Source: Natronorubrum sediminis
Lineage (GTDB): Archaea > Halobacteriota > Halobacteria > Halobacteriales > Natrialbaceae
Length of the DNA: 64,000 bases
NCBI RefSeq assembly: GCF_900108095.1
Contig: NZ_FNWL01000003.1
Coordinates: 236,501 to 300,500 of the forward strand
Direction: 5' to 3'
Positions 9,096 through 18,109 of this stretch are shown piece after piece (within the stretch, counting starts at the first letter, position 1; each line of letters opens with the position of its first letter). The translations under genes were made by a program, and so were the position numbers. Under the pieces are notes generated by a model. The model made no database searches. It was not told the DNA's origin and saw nothing but the letters and a program-made list of their open reading frames with translations.

Positions 9096-9528
9096 GGGTG
9101 CGTGGGTCAAGGTGTGCGGTCCGACCGTTTGTATGTTTCCCTAGCGGAATTGTCTGTTACTGCCGCACAAATGGTTAATCATTCTCTTTTTATATGCGGT
9201 ATTTGAAGAAACTCTCCTCAATTATCACCGTGCTACCATCGTATGCCAACAGTTTTCGACCATTGTCTCACTGCCTCGAGTGGCAACACAGACGTGACCC
9301 CGGGACAATTCGAACGCTTCTTGCGATCAGTGTGTGGTTCCTGAGAAACTTGCGAGCGCAAACGCTGAATACGCCCCCTCGACACGGATTGCGACTCATT
9401 CACACAAGAATCTCGGTCGGTCCAACCGGTTCAATGCTCTCTGAACGGGCTATTCAGCGTGTGACCTGTCGCACGACGAATACAAACGAAACCTATTACT
9501 ACCGCGGGTGGTATTGGCACACGCATCA
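9096..9528. other. Divergent intergenic region upstream of thiolase
   Basis: About 430 nt between the leftward small gene and the rightward thiolase. Near 9490-9503 the sequence CCTATTACTACC lies 26-39 nt before the thiolase ATG and may be its TATA region. A 112-codon frame in the middle has no protein-like features and is probably chance. Confidence 0.45.
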
Positions 9529-10686
9529 ATGAAAGAAGCAGTGATTGTCGACGCAGTACGGACCCCGTTCGGAAAGCGGGACGGATCGTTTCGAGATACA
9601 CACCCACAAGACCTCGCGGCAGAGCCACTGAAGGCGCTTCGAGAACGTAACGGATTCGAACCCGAGACGATCGAAGACGTCATTTACGGCTGTGTCTCGC
9701 CGATCGACGAGCAGGGACTCAATATCGGCCGTCTCGCGCCGATGGTCGCCGGCTGGGGCGATATCGTTCCGGGTGTGCAACTCAATCGAATGTGTGGCTC
9801 GGGCCAGCAGGCGCTCAATTTCGCCGCGGCGAACGTCATGGCCGGTCAACACGACGTGCTGATCGCGGGCGGCGTCGAGCACATGACTCGGGTGCCGATG
9901 GGATCGGACGGCGGCGAGGGAAGTGGACTCACGGACACGTACTTCGACCATTTCGACGAACGAACCCATCAGGGCGAGGGTGCCGAACGGATCGCCGAGG
10001 AGTACGACCTCTCACGTGAGGAACTCGACGAGATCGCCGTCGATTCACAGCGCCGCTGGGGCGAGGCGTGGGAAGATGGCCGGTACGACGACCAGGTCGT
10101 TCCCGTCGAGACCGAACTCGAGGGAGAAGAGATCGTTATCGAACAGGACGAGCACCCGCGTCCCGGAACCGACCTCGAGACGCTCTCGAACCTGCCGCTG
10201 GCGTTCCGCGAGGAGGGGGATGGATTCCACCACCCCGGCAACTCCTCGGGAATCGTCGACGGCTCCTCGGCGCTGCTCGTCGCCAGTGCAGAGGCGGCCG
10301 AAGCACACGGCTGGGAACCCATGGCTCGAATCGTCCAGACGGAGGTCGTCGGTGTCGACCCCGTGACGATGTTGAAAGGCCCTATTCCGGCGACGAAGCA
10401 AGTCCTCGAGCAAGCCGACCTGGATATTTCGGACATCGACCTCTTCGAGGTCAACGAGGCGTTCGCCTCCGTCGTCGGTGCCTGGCTCGAGGAGACGGGC
10501 GCGTCCTGGGAACAGGTCAACGTCAACGGCGGCGCGATCGCTCACGGCCACCCACTCGGGGCGACCGGGGCGATGCTCACTACGAAACTCGCCCACGAAC
10601 TCGAGCGCACCGGTCAGGATCGTGCGCTCTCGACGATGTGTATCGGCTTCGGGCAGGGTATCGCGACGATCATCGAGCGCGTCTAA
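9529..10686 (+). CDS. Acetyl-CoA C-acyltransferase (thiolase)
   Basis: A 385-residue thiolase of the biosynthetic/degradative superfamily. The nucleophile Cys89 lies in RMCGSGQQA. The His motif NGGAIAHGHPLGATG and the C-terminal second cysteine in TMCIGFGQG are intact, so it should be active. The likely reaction is thiolysis of 3-oxoacyl-CoA (final step of beta-oxidation) or its reverse. The ATG at 9529 gives the usual family N-terminus MKEAVIVDAVRTPFGK; an upstream GTG is out of line with homologues. It stands alone on the plus strand with a leftward MDR reductase following. Confidence 0.93.
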   Translation: MKEAVIVDAVRTPFGKRDGSFRDTHPQDLAAEPLKALRERNGFEPETIEDVIYGCVSPIDEQGLNIGRLAPMVAGWGDIVPGVQLNRMCGSGQQALNFAAANVMAGQHDVLIAGGVEHMTRVPMGSDGGEGSGLTDTYFDHFDERTHQGEGAERIAEEYDLSREELDEIAVDSQRRWGEAWEDGRYDDQVVPVETELEGEEIVIEQDEHPRPGTDLETLSNLPLAFREEGDGFHHPGNSSGIVDGSSALLVASAEAAEAHGWEPMARIVQTEVVGVDPVTMLKGPIPATKQVLEQADLDISDIDLFEVNEAFASVVGAWLEETGASWEQVNVNGGAIAHGHPLGATGAMLTTKLAHELERTGQDRALSTMCIGFGQGIATIIERV

Positions 10687-10971
10687 CGCGCCGATTCTCT
10701 TCTCGCCGTCTCGATCGGATCGGGTAGACGACGTCGAGACGAACGCCGCACTCGGACAATTCGATCGCCACGGATCGACCGAATCGGGACGGAGTCCGAG
10801 GCCCATACGTGTCGACAGAAGACGACTGAGGTGACACCATTGGTGGGGCGATGAGCGAGCGAACCGAGTCGGTCTGATGCGAGTCGAGAGACGGAAACTG
10901 CCGCGTTCGACGCCGGGTTAGGAGGGCGCGGAAAATTCGCCTCCGCTCGAGTCGAACGACGTGACAAAGAG

Positions 10972-11982
10972 TCAGGGCTCGACGACGAGTTTGCCGAGCG
11001 CGTTTCGATCGTCCATATCGGCGAACGCCTGATCGGTGTCGTCGAGCGAATAGCGTTCGTACACGACCGGATCGAGTCGGCCGTCGGCAACCAGATCGAC
11101 GAGACGCTCGAGATCCGACTGTGTTCCCATCGTGCTCCCGATGATCCGCTTGTGATTCAAGAAGAGATCCCCCATCGTGAGCGTCGAGGTCGGCCCCGCC
11201 GTCTGTCCGCAGATCGCCATGCGTCCGCCGCGTCGCAGGACGTTTTGTCCGACCTCGGTGTACGGGCCACCGAGGTGGTTGATCGTCACGTCGACGCGGC
11301 CAATCTCGAGGACCGCATCGCGAATCTCGTCGGGATCGCCGGATTCGATGACGTAATCGGCGCCGAGCGTCTCGAGCCGATCGAGTTTCTCTCGAGAGGT
11401 CGACGTTCCGATCGTCCGAGCGCCGAGAACGTCGGCGAGTTGGACGGTGGCGACACCGACGCCACCGGTCGCACCCGGGACGAACACGAGGTCACCGGGG
11501 CCGACGTCGGCTTCCTCGAGCATACGGAACGCGGTCATGTACGCCACGGGGATCGCTGCCGCGTCCACGGAGTCGACGTTGTCCGGGAGCCGAATAAGTC
11601 GATCGGCGTCGACCGCCGCGTACTCCGCGAGGCCGCCGTGGTAGAGATTGAATCGTTCACAGTGGGTTTCCGGCCCGTCACGGCAGTACCGACAGGAGCC
11701 ACAGGTCTGATTTGGACAGAGCAGAACGCGGTCGCCCGGTTCGACGCTCTCGACGTCGTCGCCGACCGCCGAAACGGTGCCGGCAACGTCCATCCCCGTG
11801 ACGTACGGCAGCTGGTCTTCTTCAACCCGGAAGCCATCGCGGAGGATCCACAGGTCGTGGTGGTTGATCGAACAGGCCTCGACCTCGAGAACCGCCTCTC
11901 CGGGGTTCGCCTCGGGATCGGCGAACGATTCGACTTCGACGTGCTCCGGACTACCGATTCCGGTGAACGCTGCGGCGCGCAT
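10972..11982 (-). CDS. Zinc-dependent medium-chain (MDR) alcohol dehydrogenase/quinone reductase-like oxidoreductase
   Basis: A 336-residue MDR protein. The N-terminal GroES-like fold contains INHHDLWILRDG, and the structural zinc loop has Cys ligands in CGSCRYCRDGPETHC. The Rossmann half has the cofactor motif GATGGVGVATVQLA. The His and Cys around the usual catalytic zinc (SINHHDLW, CPNQTCG) are present, so a zinc alcohol dehydrogenase or an enoyl reductase is possible. I chose the ATG at 11982 (MRAAAFTGIGSPEHVEV); the longer frame adds a non-homologous leader. It is close to the ligase at 12137 on the same strand, with a 154-nt gap. Confidence 0.87.
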   Translation of the reverse strand: MRAAAFTGIGSPEHVEVESFADPEANPGEAVLEVEACSINHHDLWILRDGFRVEEDQLPYVTGMDVAGTVSAVGDDVESVEPGDRVLLCPNQTCGSCRYCRDGPETHCERFNLYHGGLAEYAAVDADRLIRLPDNVDSVDAAAIPVAYMTAFRMLEEADVGPGDLVFVPGATGGVGVATVQLADVLGARTIGTSTSREKLDRLETLGADYVIESGDPDEIRDAVLEIGRVDVTINHLGGPYTEVGQNVLRRGGRMAICGQTAGPTSTLTMGDLFLNHKRIIGSTMGTQSDLERLVDLVADGRLDPVVYERYSLDDTDQAFADMDDRNALGKLVVEP

Positions 11983-12136
11983 ACACAGTGTCTGGCACAG
12001 CCGGCGATATATAGCTGCTGTTCGGCGAAGTGGTTCCGTGCGTTCAGCTTCAATTCGTGAAAGACAGGTCTCCTCGAGCGGGGTCTCCGAACCCACAGTA
12101 CGACCGGAACCGCCGTAACGGATCAGTTTCCCGCGA

Positions 12137-13711
12137 TCAGTTCTCGTTTCGGAGCTTGTACTTCTGAATTTTCCCGCTGGGGTTTCGCGGGAGTTCCTCG
12201 TGGAACTCGTAATGGCGCGGGCGCTTGAACTCGGCGAGGTCGTCGCTCTCGCGGCAAAATCTCTCGAGTTCGTTCGCGGTTAGCTCACCGTCTGGAACGA
12301 CGTACGCGACGACACGTTCGCCCCAGTCGTCGTCCGCTTCGCCGATCACTGCGGCCTCGGCGACGCCGTCGTATTGGTAGAGGACGTTCTCGATTTCGGT
12401 CGGGTAAATATTCTCGCCGCCGCTGATGATCATGTCGTCGATCCGGTCGACTAAGAAGAGGTAGCCGTCCTCGTTGAGATACCCCGCGTCGCCCGTGAAG
12501 AACCAGCCGTCGCGAATCGCGTCCGCGGTCTTCTCCGGTTCGTTCCAGTACTCTTTCATCATCGGCGGCCCCCGGAGGATAATCTCACCCGTCTCACCCG
12601 TTTCAACGGTATCGTCGGGACCGACGGGGTCGTTCGGATCCTCGTCCTCGGTTGGCTCGACGATGCGAACCTCGTGGTTCGGCGCGGCGCGACCGACGCT
12701 TTCCAGATGCTCGCGGACCTCGAAGGGAAGGATGAACGTCGCGCACGGCCCCATCTCGGTCATTCCGTAGGCCGTGGCGTAGTCCTCCGTGAACGTCTCG
12801 ATGCACTCCTCGAGCAGCGACGGCGGCATCGGTGCCGCGCCGTAGACGCCGAGAGAAAGCGACGACCCGTCGAACGAGTCGAGTTCGCGTGACGTCTCCA
12901 GGAGCTGTCGCCAGATCCGCGAGGCAACGAAGAGGTGGGTCGCGCGTTCCTCGTCGACGACCTCGAGGGCGCGTCGGGCGTCGAAGTCGTGGAGGATCAC
13001 CGTCTTCGCGCCGAGGTTGATTCGCGCGAGGAGTCCGCAGTTGAGTTCCGCGTTGTGATACAACGGCATCGCCGAGATGCCGACGTCCGCGAAATGTAGC
13101 CCCATCTGGCCGGCGTAGAGCGTGTTGTGGTAGGTCGCATCCCGGTGGGAGTGGACGACGCCTTTTGGCCGACCGGTCGTCCCGCTCGTGTACATGATCG
13201 CGTACTGGTCCGTCGAATCGATCGAGACTGACGGCGCGGTAGTATCCGACTTCTCGAGGAGGTCGTGGAACCCGACCGCGTACGCCGGCGTTTCTTCGAC
13301 GTCGTCGTCGATGTAGACGTACTCCTCGACCGTAGAGAACTCACCGCGGCCGTTCTCGACCGTCTCTTGCGTCGCCGCTTCGAAGATGAGAACTGTCGAC
13401 TCGGAGTCCTCGAGGATGTACCCCACCTCGCTGGGCGCGAGTCGGTAGTTGATGGGGTTGAAGACGGCACCGGCGCGCAGGAGTCCGAACAGTGCAACCG
13501 CGAATTCGGCGGAGTTGTGGAGCAACAGCGAGACTCGATCACCCGTTTCGACGCCGCGATCTCGATGCGCGTTCGCGAACCGGTCGACTCGCTCGTCGAG
13601 TTCGGCGTAGGTGAGTCGGACGTCCTTCCGAGGGTAGCTGATCGCCTCTCGATCCGGGTACTTTCGCGTCGTCCGCGACAACGTCTCCGGCAGTGTGGGG
13701 AGATAATCCAT
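12137..13711 (-). CDS. Class I adenylate-forming acyl-CoA ligase
   Basis: A 524-residue ANL enzyme with IMYTSGTTGRPKG, YGMTEMGPC, GWFFTGDAGYLNEDG, DRIDDMIISGGENIYPTEIE and the C-terminal catalytic Lys in PRNPSGKIQK. It groups with long-chain-type/fatty acyl-CoA synthases rather than with the three near-paralogues elsewhere in the window. It starts at the ATG at 13711 (MDYLPTLPETLSRTTRKYPD); the 26-residue upstream extension lacks similarity. It reads away from the LLM gene at 13917, so the 205-nt spacer holds divergent promoters. Confidence 0.9.
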   Translation of the reverse strand: MDYLPTLPETLSRTTRKYPDREAISYPRKDVRLTYAELDERVDRFANAHRDRGVETGDRVSLLLHNSAEFAVALFGLLRAGAVFNPINYRLAPSEVGYILEDSESTVLIFEAATQETVENGRGEFSTVEEYVYIDDDVEETPAYAVGFHDLLEKSDTTAPSVSIDSTDQYAIMYTSGTTGRPKGVVHSHRDATYHNTLYAGQMGLHFADVGISAMPLYHNAELNCGLLARINLGAKTVILHDFDARRALEVVDEERATHLFVASRIWRQLLETSRELDSFDGSSLSLGVYGAAPMPPSLLEECIETFTEDYATAYGMTEMGPCATFILPFEVREHLESVGRAAPNHEVRIVEPTEDEDPNDPVGPDDTVETGETGEIILRGPPMMKEYWNEPEKTADAIRDGWFFTGDAGYLNEDGYLFLVDRIDDMIISGGENIYPTEIENVLYQYDGVAEAAVIGEADDDWGERVVAYVVPDGELTANELERFCRESDDLAEFKRPRHYEFHEELPRNPSGKIQKYKLRNEN

Positions 13712-13844
13712 ACCACTACGTTTCTGTATCGACGTGTTAGCTTTTACGTCGGTAATCCCAATCGTCGGTCGATCGCATACTGCAGCCATCCCCCCGTCGA
13801 ATGGAATCGGAGGACGACGGACGGGCAGACCCGTGAGCCTGTAA

Positions 13845-13852
13845 ATTTATAC
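13845..13852 (+). promoter_or_regulatory. TATA box for leader ORF/LLM gene
   Basis: ATTTATAC lies 24-31 nt upstream of the ATG at 13876 (the leader ORF), not of the LLM start at 13917. This spacing predicts a transcript starting at the leader ORF. Confidence 0.5.
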
Positions 13853-13875
13853 TCGGTCGACTGGAACTACGGGTG

Positions 13876-13920
13876 ATGTATCGGTTCGAAACGAATCTCA
13901 CCGGTGGTGTCATCGAATGA
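13876..13920 (+). CDS. 14-codon leader ORF overlapping the LLM start
   Basis: ATG at 13876 followed by 13 more sense codons (MYRFETNLTGGVIE) and a TGA that overlaps the next ATG as ATGA. The start sits at leaderless distance from the TATA box at 13845. It may be translated to deliver ribosomes to the LLM start, which has no good Shine-Dalgarno sequence. It is too short for homology evidence, so its reality rests on geometry. Confidence 0.35.
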   Translation: MYRFETNLTGGVIE

Positions 13921-14924
13921 ACGAAGCTCTCGATCTGGTCGTCATGACGGGTGATCACGACACGCACGAGTCGATCGTCGATCGCGTTCGTCGAGCGGAG
14001 GAGCTCGGATACAGCCGCGTCTCGATGGGGGAAGCGACGGGGTGGAGTATCGTCCCAACGCTCTCACTGATCGCCGCTCAGACCGACGAGATCGGCATTT
14101 CGAACGACGTCTTCTCGCCGTACGGCCGGTCGCCGGCGGTGCTCGCTCAGACGGCCCTCGCCCTGCACGACCTCTCGGACGGTCGGTACCGACTGGGACT
14201 CGGACCGAGTTCGCCCGCGCTGACCGAACAGTGGCACGGAACGTCGTTCGACCGTCCGTTGAGACGACTTCGCGAAACGCTCGAGGTAATCCGGACGATC
14301 TGTACTGACGGAACCTCGGCCTCCGAGGGCCAGATATTCGATCAACGGGGGTTGTCCTACGACCGAGACGCTCCCGAGACGCCGCCGAAGATCGACCTCG
14401 CGACGCTCGGGCCGAAAGCCACGGAACTAACCGGCCGATTCGCGGACGGGTGGGTTCCACAGCTGTTCTCGACGGACGGACTCGAAGACCGATTAGCGGC
14501 TCTCGAGCGAGGAGTCGAACTCGGAGGGCGCGACGCGAGCGACGTCCGCGTTAGTCCGATCCTGCGATGTATTGCGAGTGAAGATCGCGAGCAGGCTCGC
14601 TCGAAGGCCCGGTCGATGCTCGCGTTCCTGATCGGTGCCTACGGACCGTACTACGGTGATTCGGTAGCTTCACAGGGGTACGAGGACGTCGTCAAAGCGA
14701 TACGAACAGCGTGGAACGACGGCGACCGCGCGGGGATGTCCGCAGCGCTCTCCGACGAGGTCCTCGACGAGTTCGCGGCTGCGGGGACGCCCGAGGACGT
14801 TCGCTCGCGCGTCACTCGATACGCCGCCGTCGACGGTGTCGATGCGGTTCGCGTTGGGTTCGTCGGCGGGATGACCGATGCCGAAAAGAACGCGACGATG
14901 ACGGCACTGGCCGACTTGTTGTAG
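13917..14924 (+). CDS. LLM-class flavin/F420-dependent oxidoreductase
   Basis: A 335-residue (beta/alpha)8 bacterial-luciferase-like protein. Family marks: AEELGYSRVSMGEATG, the SPYGRSPAVLAQTALALHDLSDGRYRLGLGPSSP block, and PPKIDLATLGPKATELTGRFADGW. In haloarchaea this family usually uses coenzyme F420, related to methylene-tetrahydromethanopterin reductase, but the substrate here is unknown. It resembles the LLM at 34665 in length and motifs. Within an acyl-CoA island it could oxidise an alcohol or reduce an enoyl or carbonyl group. Its ATG overlaps the stop of a short leader ORF (ATGA). Confidence 0.88.
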   Translation: MNEALDLVVMTGDHDTHESIVDRVRRAEELGYSRVSMGEATGWSIVPTLSLIAAQTDEIGISNDVFSPYGRSPAVLAQTALALHDLSDGRYRLGLGPSSPALTEQWHGTSFDRPLRRLRETLEVIRTICTDGTSASEGQIFDQRGLSYDRDAPETPPKIDLATLGPKATELTGRFADGWVPQLFSTDGLEDRLAALERGVELGGRDASDVRVSPILRCIASEDREQARSKARSMLAFLIGAYGPYYGDSVASQGYEDVVKAIRTAWNDGDRAGMSAALSDEVLDEFAAAGTPEDVRSRVTRYAAVDGVDAVRVGFVGGMTDAEKNATMTALADLL

Positions 14925-15038
14925 CTTGCCTCGAGGCGAGAACAACCGGATTTCGATAGTGTGGGTCGGGAACAACATCCTCGAGAAGCCGCGACACGAA
15001 CCGCTGTCGACGCTCGCGACAATCGCCGTCGATTCCCA

Positions 15039-15126
15039 GGATGTTATAGCATGACTGAAATTCACCGTTGACACACCAAGAACTATGCTAATACAGAGCG
15101 TGTGGGATGTTATAGCATGACCGAAA
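15039..15126 (+). repeat. Duplicated gene-start sequence, two 22-bp copies 66 bp apart
   Basis: The 22-bp sequence beginning GGATGTTATAGCATGAC occurs at 15039-15060 and again at 15105-15126 with one mismatch. The second copy contains the true start codon (15117) of the MBL-fold gene. The first gives a six-codon frame MTEIHR and a stop. The offset is exactly 66 bp (22 codons). This looks like a duplication of the 5' end of the gene that left a vestigial start. Confidence 0.8.
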
Positions 15127-16046
15127 CCGTGTCTACGCCGAAACATCGAGAGCTCAGCGACGGGCTCTACTGGACCCAGGAGTGTCTTCCACTGGGCACG
15201 CTCAGCGAATTGCAGCAGTTCAATCTCGAGGAATGGGTTGGAGCCGACGAGGACGTCCACGGCTGTCAGAACGCGTATCTCCTCTCCGACGAGCAAAACC
15301 TGCTGTTCGATACGCTCACCCAGCCGAACGGCGATCACGTCGTCGAACTGATCGACGACCTGCTCGAGGGGGAATCCCTCGACTATCTCGTCATCTCGCA
15401 CCCGGAGGCCAATCACGCGGGCAACACCTTCACCATCCTCGAGGCGTACCCGGATGCGACGCTGCTGGTCCCCGGCGAAGCGGCTGGCTACGGAAGCGGA
15501 CACGGAGCGGAACACGAACTCTATCACATCGCGTCCGACACGCCAGCAGACGTCGATCAGGTTCCAAACGAGATTCGGTACGTCGAACCCGGTGAGACGA
15601 TCGATCTGGGGACGCACACGGTCGAGTTCGAAGCGCCGTTGTTCCCCGATCACTCGTTTACGCTGTGGATGAGCGAACGAACGACGAACACCCTGTTTAC
15701 GGTCGACTGGATGGGATTTCTCCATCAGAGTTCGAACTGTGTGACGGTCGCGAGCGACCTCGACCGCGACGTCGCCGTCGAACAGGTGTTCCGATTTCAC
15801 GCACTGGCGTTTCCCTGGATGCGCTTTGCCGACCTCGATGCGATCGAACGCGCCGTCGACGACGTCAGAGACAGACTCGACCCCGACATCATCGCACCAG
15901 CCCACGGGATGGTCCTGACCGAGGATCTGGACGCGTACCTGAAGCGCTTCCTCGAGGCCGTCGAGGCGCTGTCTCGAGAAGGTGAGCCGAGCAATATGGA
16001 GAGCAAACTCGAGTACATATTGCGCCCGCCGGAGGTGGATCGATGA
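15117..16046 (+). CDS. Flavodiiron-like MBL-fold protein (ODP domain only)
   Basis: A 309-residue metallo-beta-lactamase-fold protein resembling the diiron domain of flavodiiron proteins, without the flavodoxin domain. Ligand-like positions: HPEANH (the H-x-E-x-D-H motif with Asp replaced by Asn), VDWMG supplying the bridging Asp, and APAHG with the last His. The start LSDGLYWTQEC and the NAYLLSDEQNLLFDT strand pair are family-typical. Reduction of O2 or NO, or a hydrolase/oxygenase reaction on a CoA thioester, are possibilities; the Asn suggests altered iron chemistry. It forms an operon with the next gene by an ATGA overlap. Confidence 0.8.
   Translation: MTETVSTPKHRELSDGLYWTQECLPLGTLSELQQFNLEEWVGADEDVHGCQNAYLLSDEQNLLFDTLTQPNGDHVVELIDDLLEGESLDYLVISHPEANHAGNTFTILEAYPDATLLVPGEAAGYGSGHGAEHELYHIASDTPADVDQVPNEIRYVEPGETIDLGTHTVEFEAPLFPDHSFTLWMSERTTNTLFTVDWMGFLHQSSNCVTVASDLDRDVAVEQVFRFHALAFPWMRFADLDAIERAVDDVRDRLDPDIIAPAHGMVLTEDLDAYLKRFLEAVEALSREGEPSNMESKLEYILRPPEVDR
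16031..16037 (+). promoter_or_regulatory. Strong Shine-Dalgarno inside the 3' end of the first MBL gene
   Basis: GGAGGTG, a full match to the 16S rRNA tail, lies 5 nt before the ATG at 16043. With the ATGA overlap it supports reinitiation and coupled translation of the two MBL proteins. Confidence 0.7.
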
Positions 16047-16774
16047 CGACGAAACTCACCGACGACGTCCACTGGATCTCGAGTTGCCACCCGGACGACG
16101 AGTATCACATGCACATGTCCGAGTACCTGATTCGAGGCGAGAACGGCACCGTGCTCGTCGATTCCGGCTCGAGCCACTATCGCGACGAGATTATTGCAGA
16201 AATCGATCAGCTCACCGACGGAAACGGCCCGGACGTCATACTGCTCACCCATTCGACGCTCCCCCACACCGAGAACGTTCCCGCGTTCGAATCGGAGTGG
16301 GGTGAGATCAAGACGGTCGCCGCTACAGGCCGTTTTCCCGAAATCGTCGGTCTGCCGGACGCGGAAGCCCGACAGCTCAACGCGCCGGTCGAGTTCGCCG
16401 GCCGACCGTTTACGTGCATTCATCCGTTGCTCACCGACGTAACGGTCTCTCAGTGGGTCTACGACCACGAATCGGGCGTCCTGTTCACGGCGGAGGCGTT
16501 CGGACACTACCACGACCCAGGGAACTGTGACCTGACGACGGCTGAAATCGACGGTGGCCTGTCAGCGGATCACGTCGACGCGTTCTACCTCGATAAGATT
16601 CCGTTCGTCGACTACCTCGACCGCGAGCGACTCGGTAACGCCTTCGAAACGCTCTTCGACACCCTCGACGTGACGTACGTCGCTCCCATTCACGGCAATC
16701 CCATACCCGGCGAGCGTCTCGATCGCTACGTCGACGACGTAATCGAAGCGCTCGAGCCCCCGACGACAGCGTAA
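16043..16774 (+). CDS. MBL-fold protein with degenerate metal site
   Basis: A 243-residue relative of the preceding protein. The equivalent of the metal motif is THSTLPHTEN (H-S-T-L-P-H), so the Glu and Asp ligands are missing, while the later HG in APIHGNPI is kept. The N-terminus WISSCHPDDEYHMHMSEYLI and the FGHYHDPGNC segment are intact. It may bind a different metal set or none and serve as a partner subunit of the upstream protein, with which it is translationally coupled. The 3' spacer of 127 nt leads into the ACAD pair. Confidence 0.75.
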   Translation: MTTKLTDDVHWISSCHPDDEYHMHMSEYLIRGENGTVLVDSGSSHYRDEIIAEIDQLTDGNGPDVILLTHSTLPHTENVPAFESEWGEIKTVAATGRFPEIVGLPDAEARQLNAPVEFAGRPFTCIHPLLTDVTVSQWVYDHESGVLFTAEAFGHYHDPGNCDLTTAEIDGGLSADHVDAFYLDKIPFVDYLDRERLGNAFETLFDTLDVTYVAPIHGNPIPGERLDRYVDDVIEALEPPTTA

Positions 16775-16847
16775 TCGAGGGTGAGCGTTCCGGAGTTACG
16801 GTTCGAACCCAGGATAGTCTCTCGTCGGAACAGGTAGACAATAGGGG

Positions 16848-16858
16848 ATATATTATAT
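16848..16858 (+). promoter_or_regulatory. TATA box upstream of the ACAD pair
   Basis: ATATATTATAT-like run about 45-54 nt before the ATG at 16902. The spacing implies a short 5' leader of about 20-25 nt containing GGAGA near 16883. Confidence 0.45.
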
Positions 16859-16901
16859 GAACTGACGTGTTACCATCTGATCGGAGACGAAGAGTACCAC
16901 C

Positions 16902-18107
16902 ATGGACTTTAGCTATACGAACGAACAGGAGACGTTTCGCCACGAGTTGCGCGCGTGGCTCGAGGAGAACGCGCCGGAGGGTTGGCTCGAGGGCCCGGAA
17001 CTACCCGACGACGACGCCGAACGCGTCGAATTCCTTCGAGACTGGCAACGAACGTTGGCCGACGATGGGTGGGCAGGCGTCCATTGGCCCGAGGAGTACG
17101 GCGGTCGAGGTGCGTCGTTGGTCGAGCAGACGATCTATCGCGAAGAGATGGCGCGGATCAACGCACCGCCACAGATTAACCTCATCGGGATCAACCTCAT
17201 CGCGCCGACGCTGATCGAAGTCGGAACCGAAGCACAGAAACAACGATTCCTGCCGGAGATCCTCAGTGCAGAGGAGATCTGGTGTCAGGGGTACTCCGAG
17301 CCGGAAGCGGGGTCGGACGTCGCGAGCCTCACGACGAACGCCGAGGCGAACGGCGACGGCGAGTGGCTCGTCAACGGCCAGAAGATCTGGACCAGTTACG
17401 CGCACGTCGCCGATTGGTGTTTCCTCGTCACGCGGACCGACGACTCCGGAAAGAAACACGAGGGGCTCACCGTGTTCCTCGTCGAAATGGATCAGGACGG
17501 AATCAGCACGGAACCGATCCACCAGCCACACGACGATCGGACGTTCAATCAGGTCTACTTCGACGATGCGGTCGCATCTGAGGATCTCGTCGTCGGCGAG
17601 ATCGATCGGGGCTGGGACGTCGTCATGACGCTTTCGGCGTTCGAACACGGTTCGACGTCGATCTATTCGATCGAACAACGGTATCTGGACCTTCTCGAGT
17701 ACTGTCGGACCGAGACGCGAAACGGAATGCCGTTGGTCGAGCGGGACCGGATCCGTCAGCAACTGGCAGATTTCGACGCACGAATTCAGGCGGCAAAGGC
17801 CACCCACTACAGGAACGTCAGTAAACAGGCGGAGTCAGGAACTCCCGGGCCGGAGGGGTCGATGGACCTCCTCATCAGCGACGAACTCAGACACGATCTG
17901 CTCAACTTCGCGGTGAACGTCCAGGGGCCGGCCGCGGCCCTGTGGGAGAACGGCCACAATGCCTTCGACGAGACGTCCGGCTACATCCGATCGTACGGCG
18001 CGTGGATCGCCGCCGGAACGGGCGATATCCAGCGAAACATCATCGGCGAGCGGGTGCTCGGCTTGCCGAAGGACAACAAGAGCAAAACGAGCCACCGGAG
18101 TGAGTAA
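16902..18107 (+). CDS. Acyl-CoA dehydrogenase, first subunit of a probable heteromer
   Basis: A 401-residue ACAD. Motifs: GWAGVHWPEEYGGRG, YSEPEAGSDVASL (FAD/substrate loop), VNGQKIWTSYAH, and the C-terminal GTGDIQRNIIGERVLGLPKD. The FEHGS segment in the middle resembles the catalytic Glu region of actinobacterial FadE alpha subunits, which work as alpha2beta2 enzymes on bulky (steroid side-chain) acyl-CoAs. Expected reaction: alpha,beta-dehydrogenation of an acyl-CoA with electrons passed to ETF. The next gene, another ACAD, begins 2 nt after the stop, supporting a two-subunit enzyme. Confidence 0.88.
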   Translation: MDFSYTNEQETFRHELRAWLEENAPEGWLEGPELPDDDAERVEFLRDWQRTLADDGWAGVHWPEEYGGRGASLVEQTIYREEMARINAPPQINLIGINLIAPTLIEVGTEAQKQRFLPEILSAEEIWCQGYSEPEAGSDVASLTTNAEANGDGEWLVNGQKIWTSYAHVADWCFLVTRTDDSGKKHEGLTVFLVEMDQDGISTEPIHQPHDDRTFNQVYFDDAVASEDLVVGEIDRGWDVVMTLSAFEHGSTSIYSIEQRYLDLLEYCRTETRNGMPLVERDRIRQQLADFDARIQAAKATHYRNVSKQAESGTPGPEGSMDLLISDELRHDLLNFAVNVQGPAAALWENGHNAFDETSGYIRSYGAWIAAGTGDIQRNIIGERVLGLPKDNKSKTSHRSE

Positions 18108-18109
18108 CG

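Noticed and set aside
9194-9532. 112-codon plus-strand frame before the thiolase
   Set aside because: Composition is not haloarchaeal (few acidic residues), it overlaps the thiolase start, and no motif is visible.
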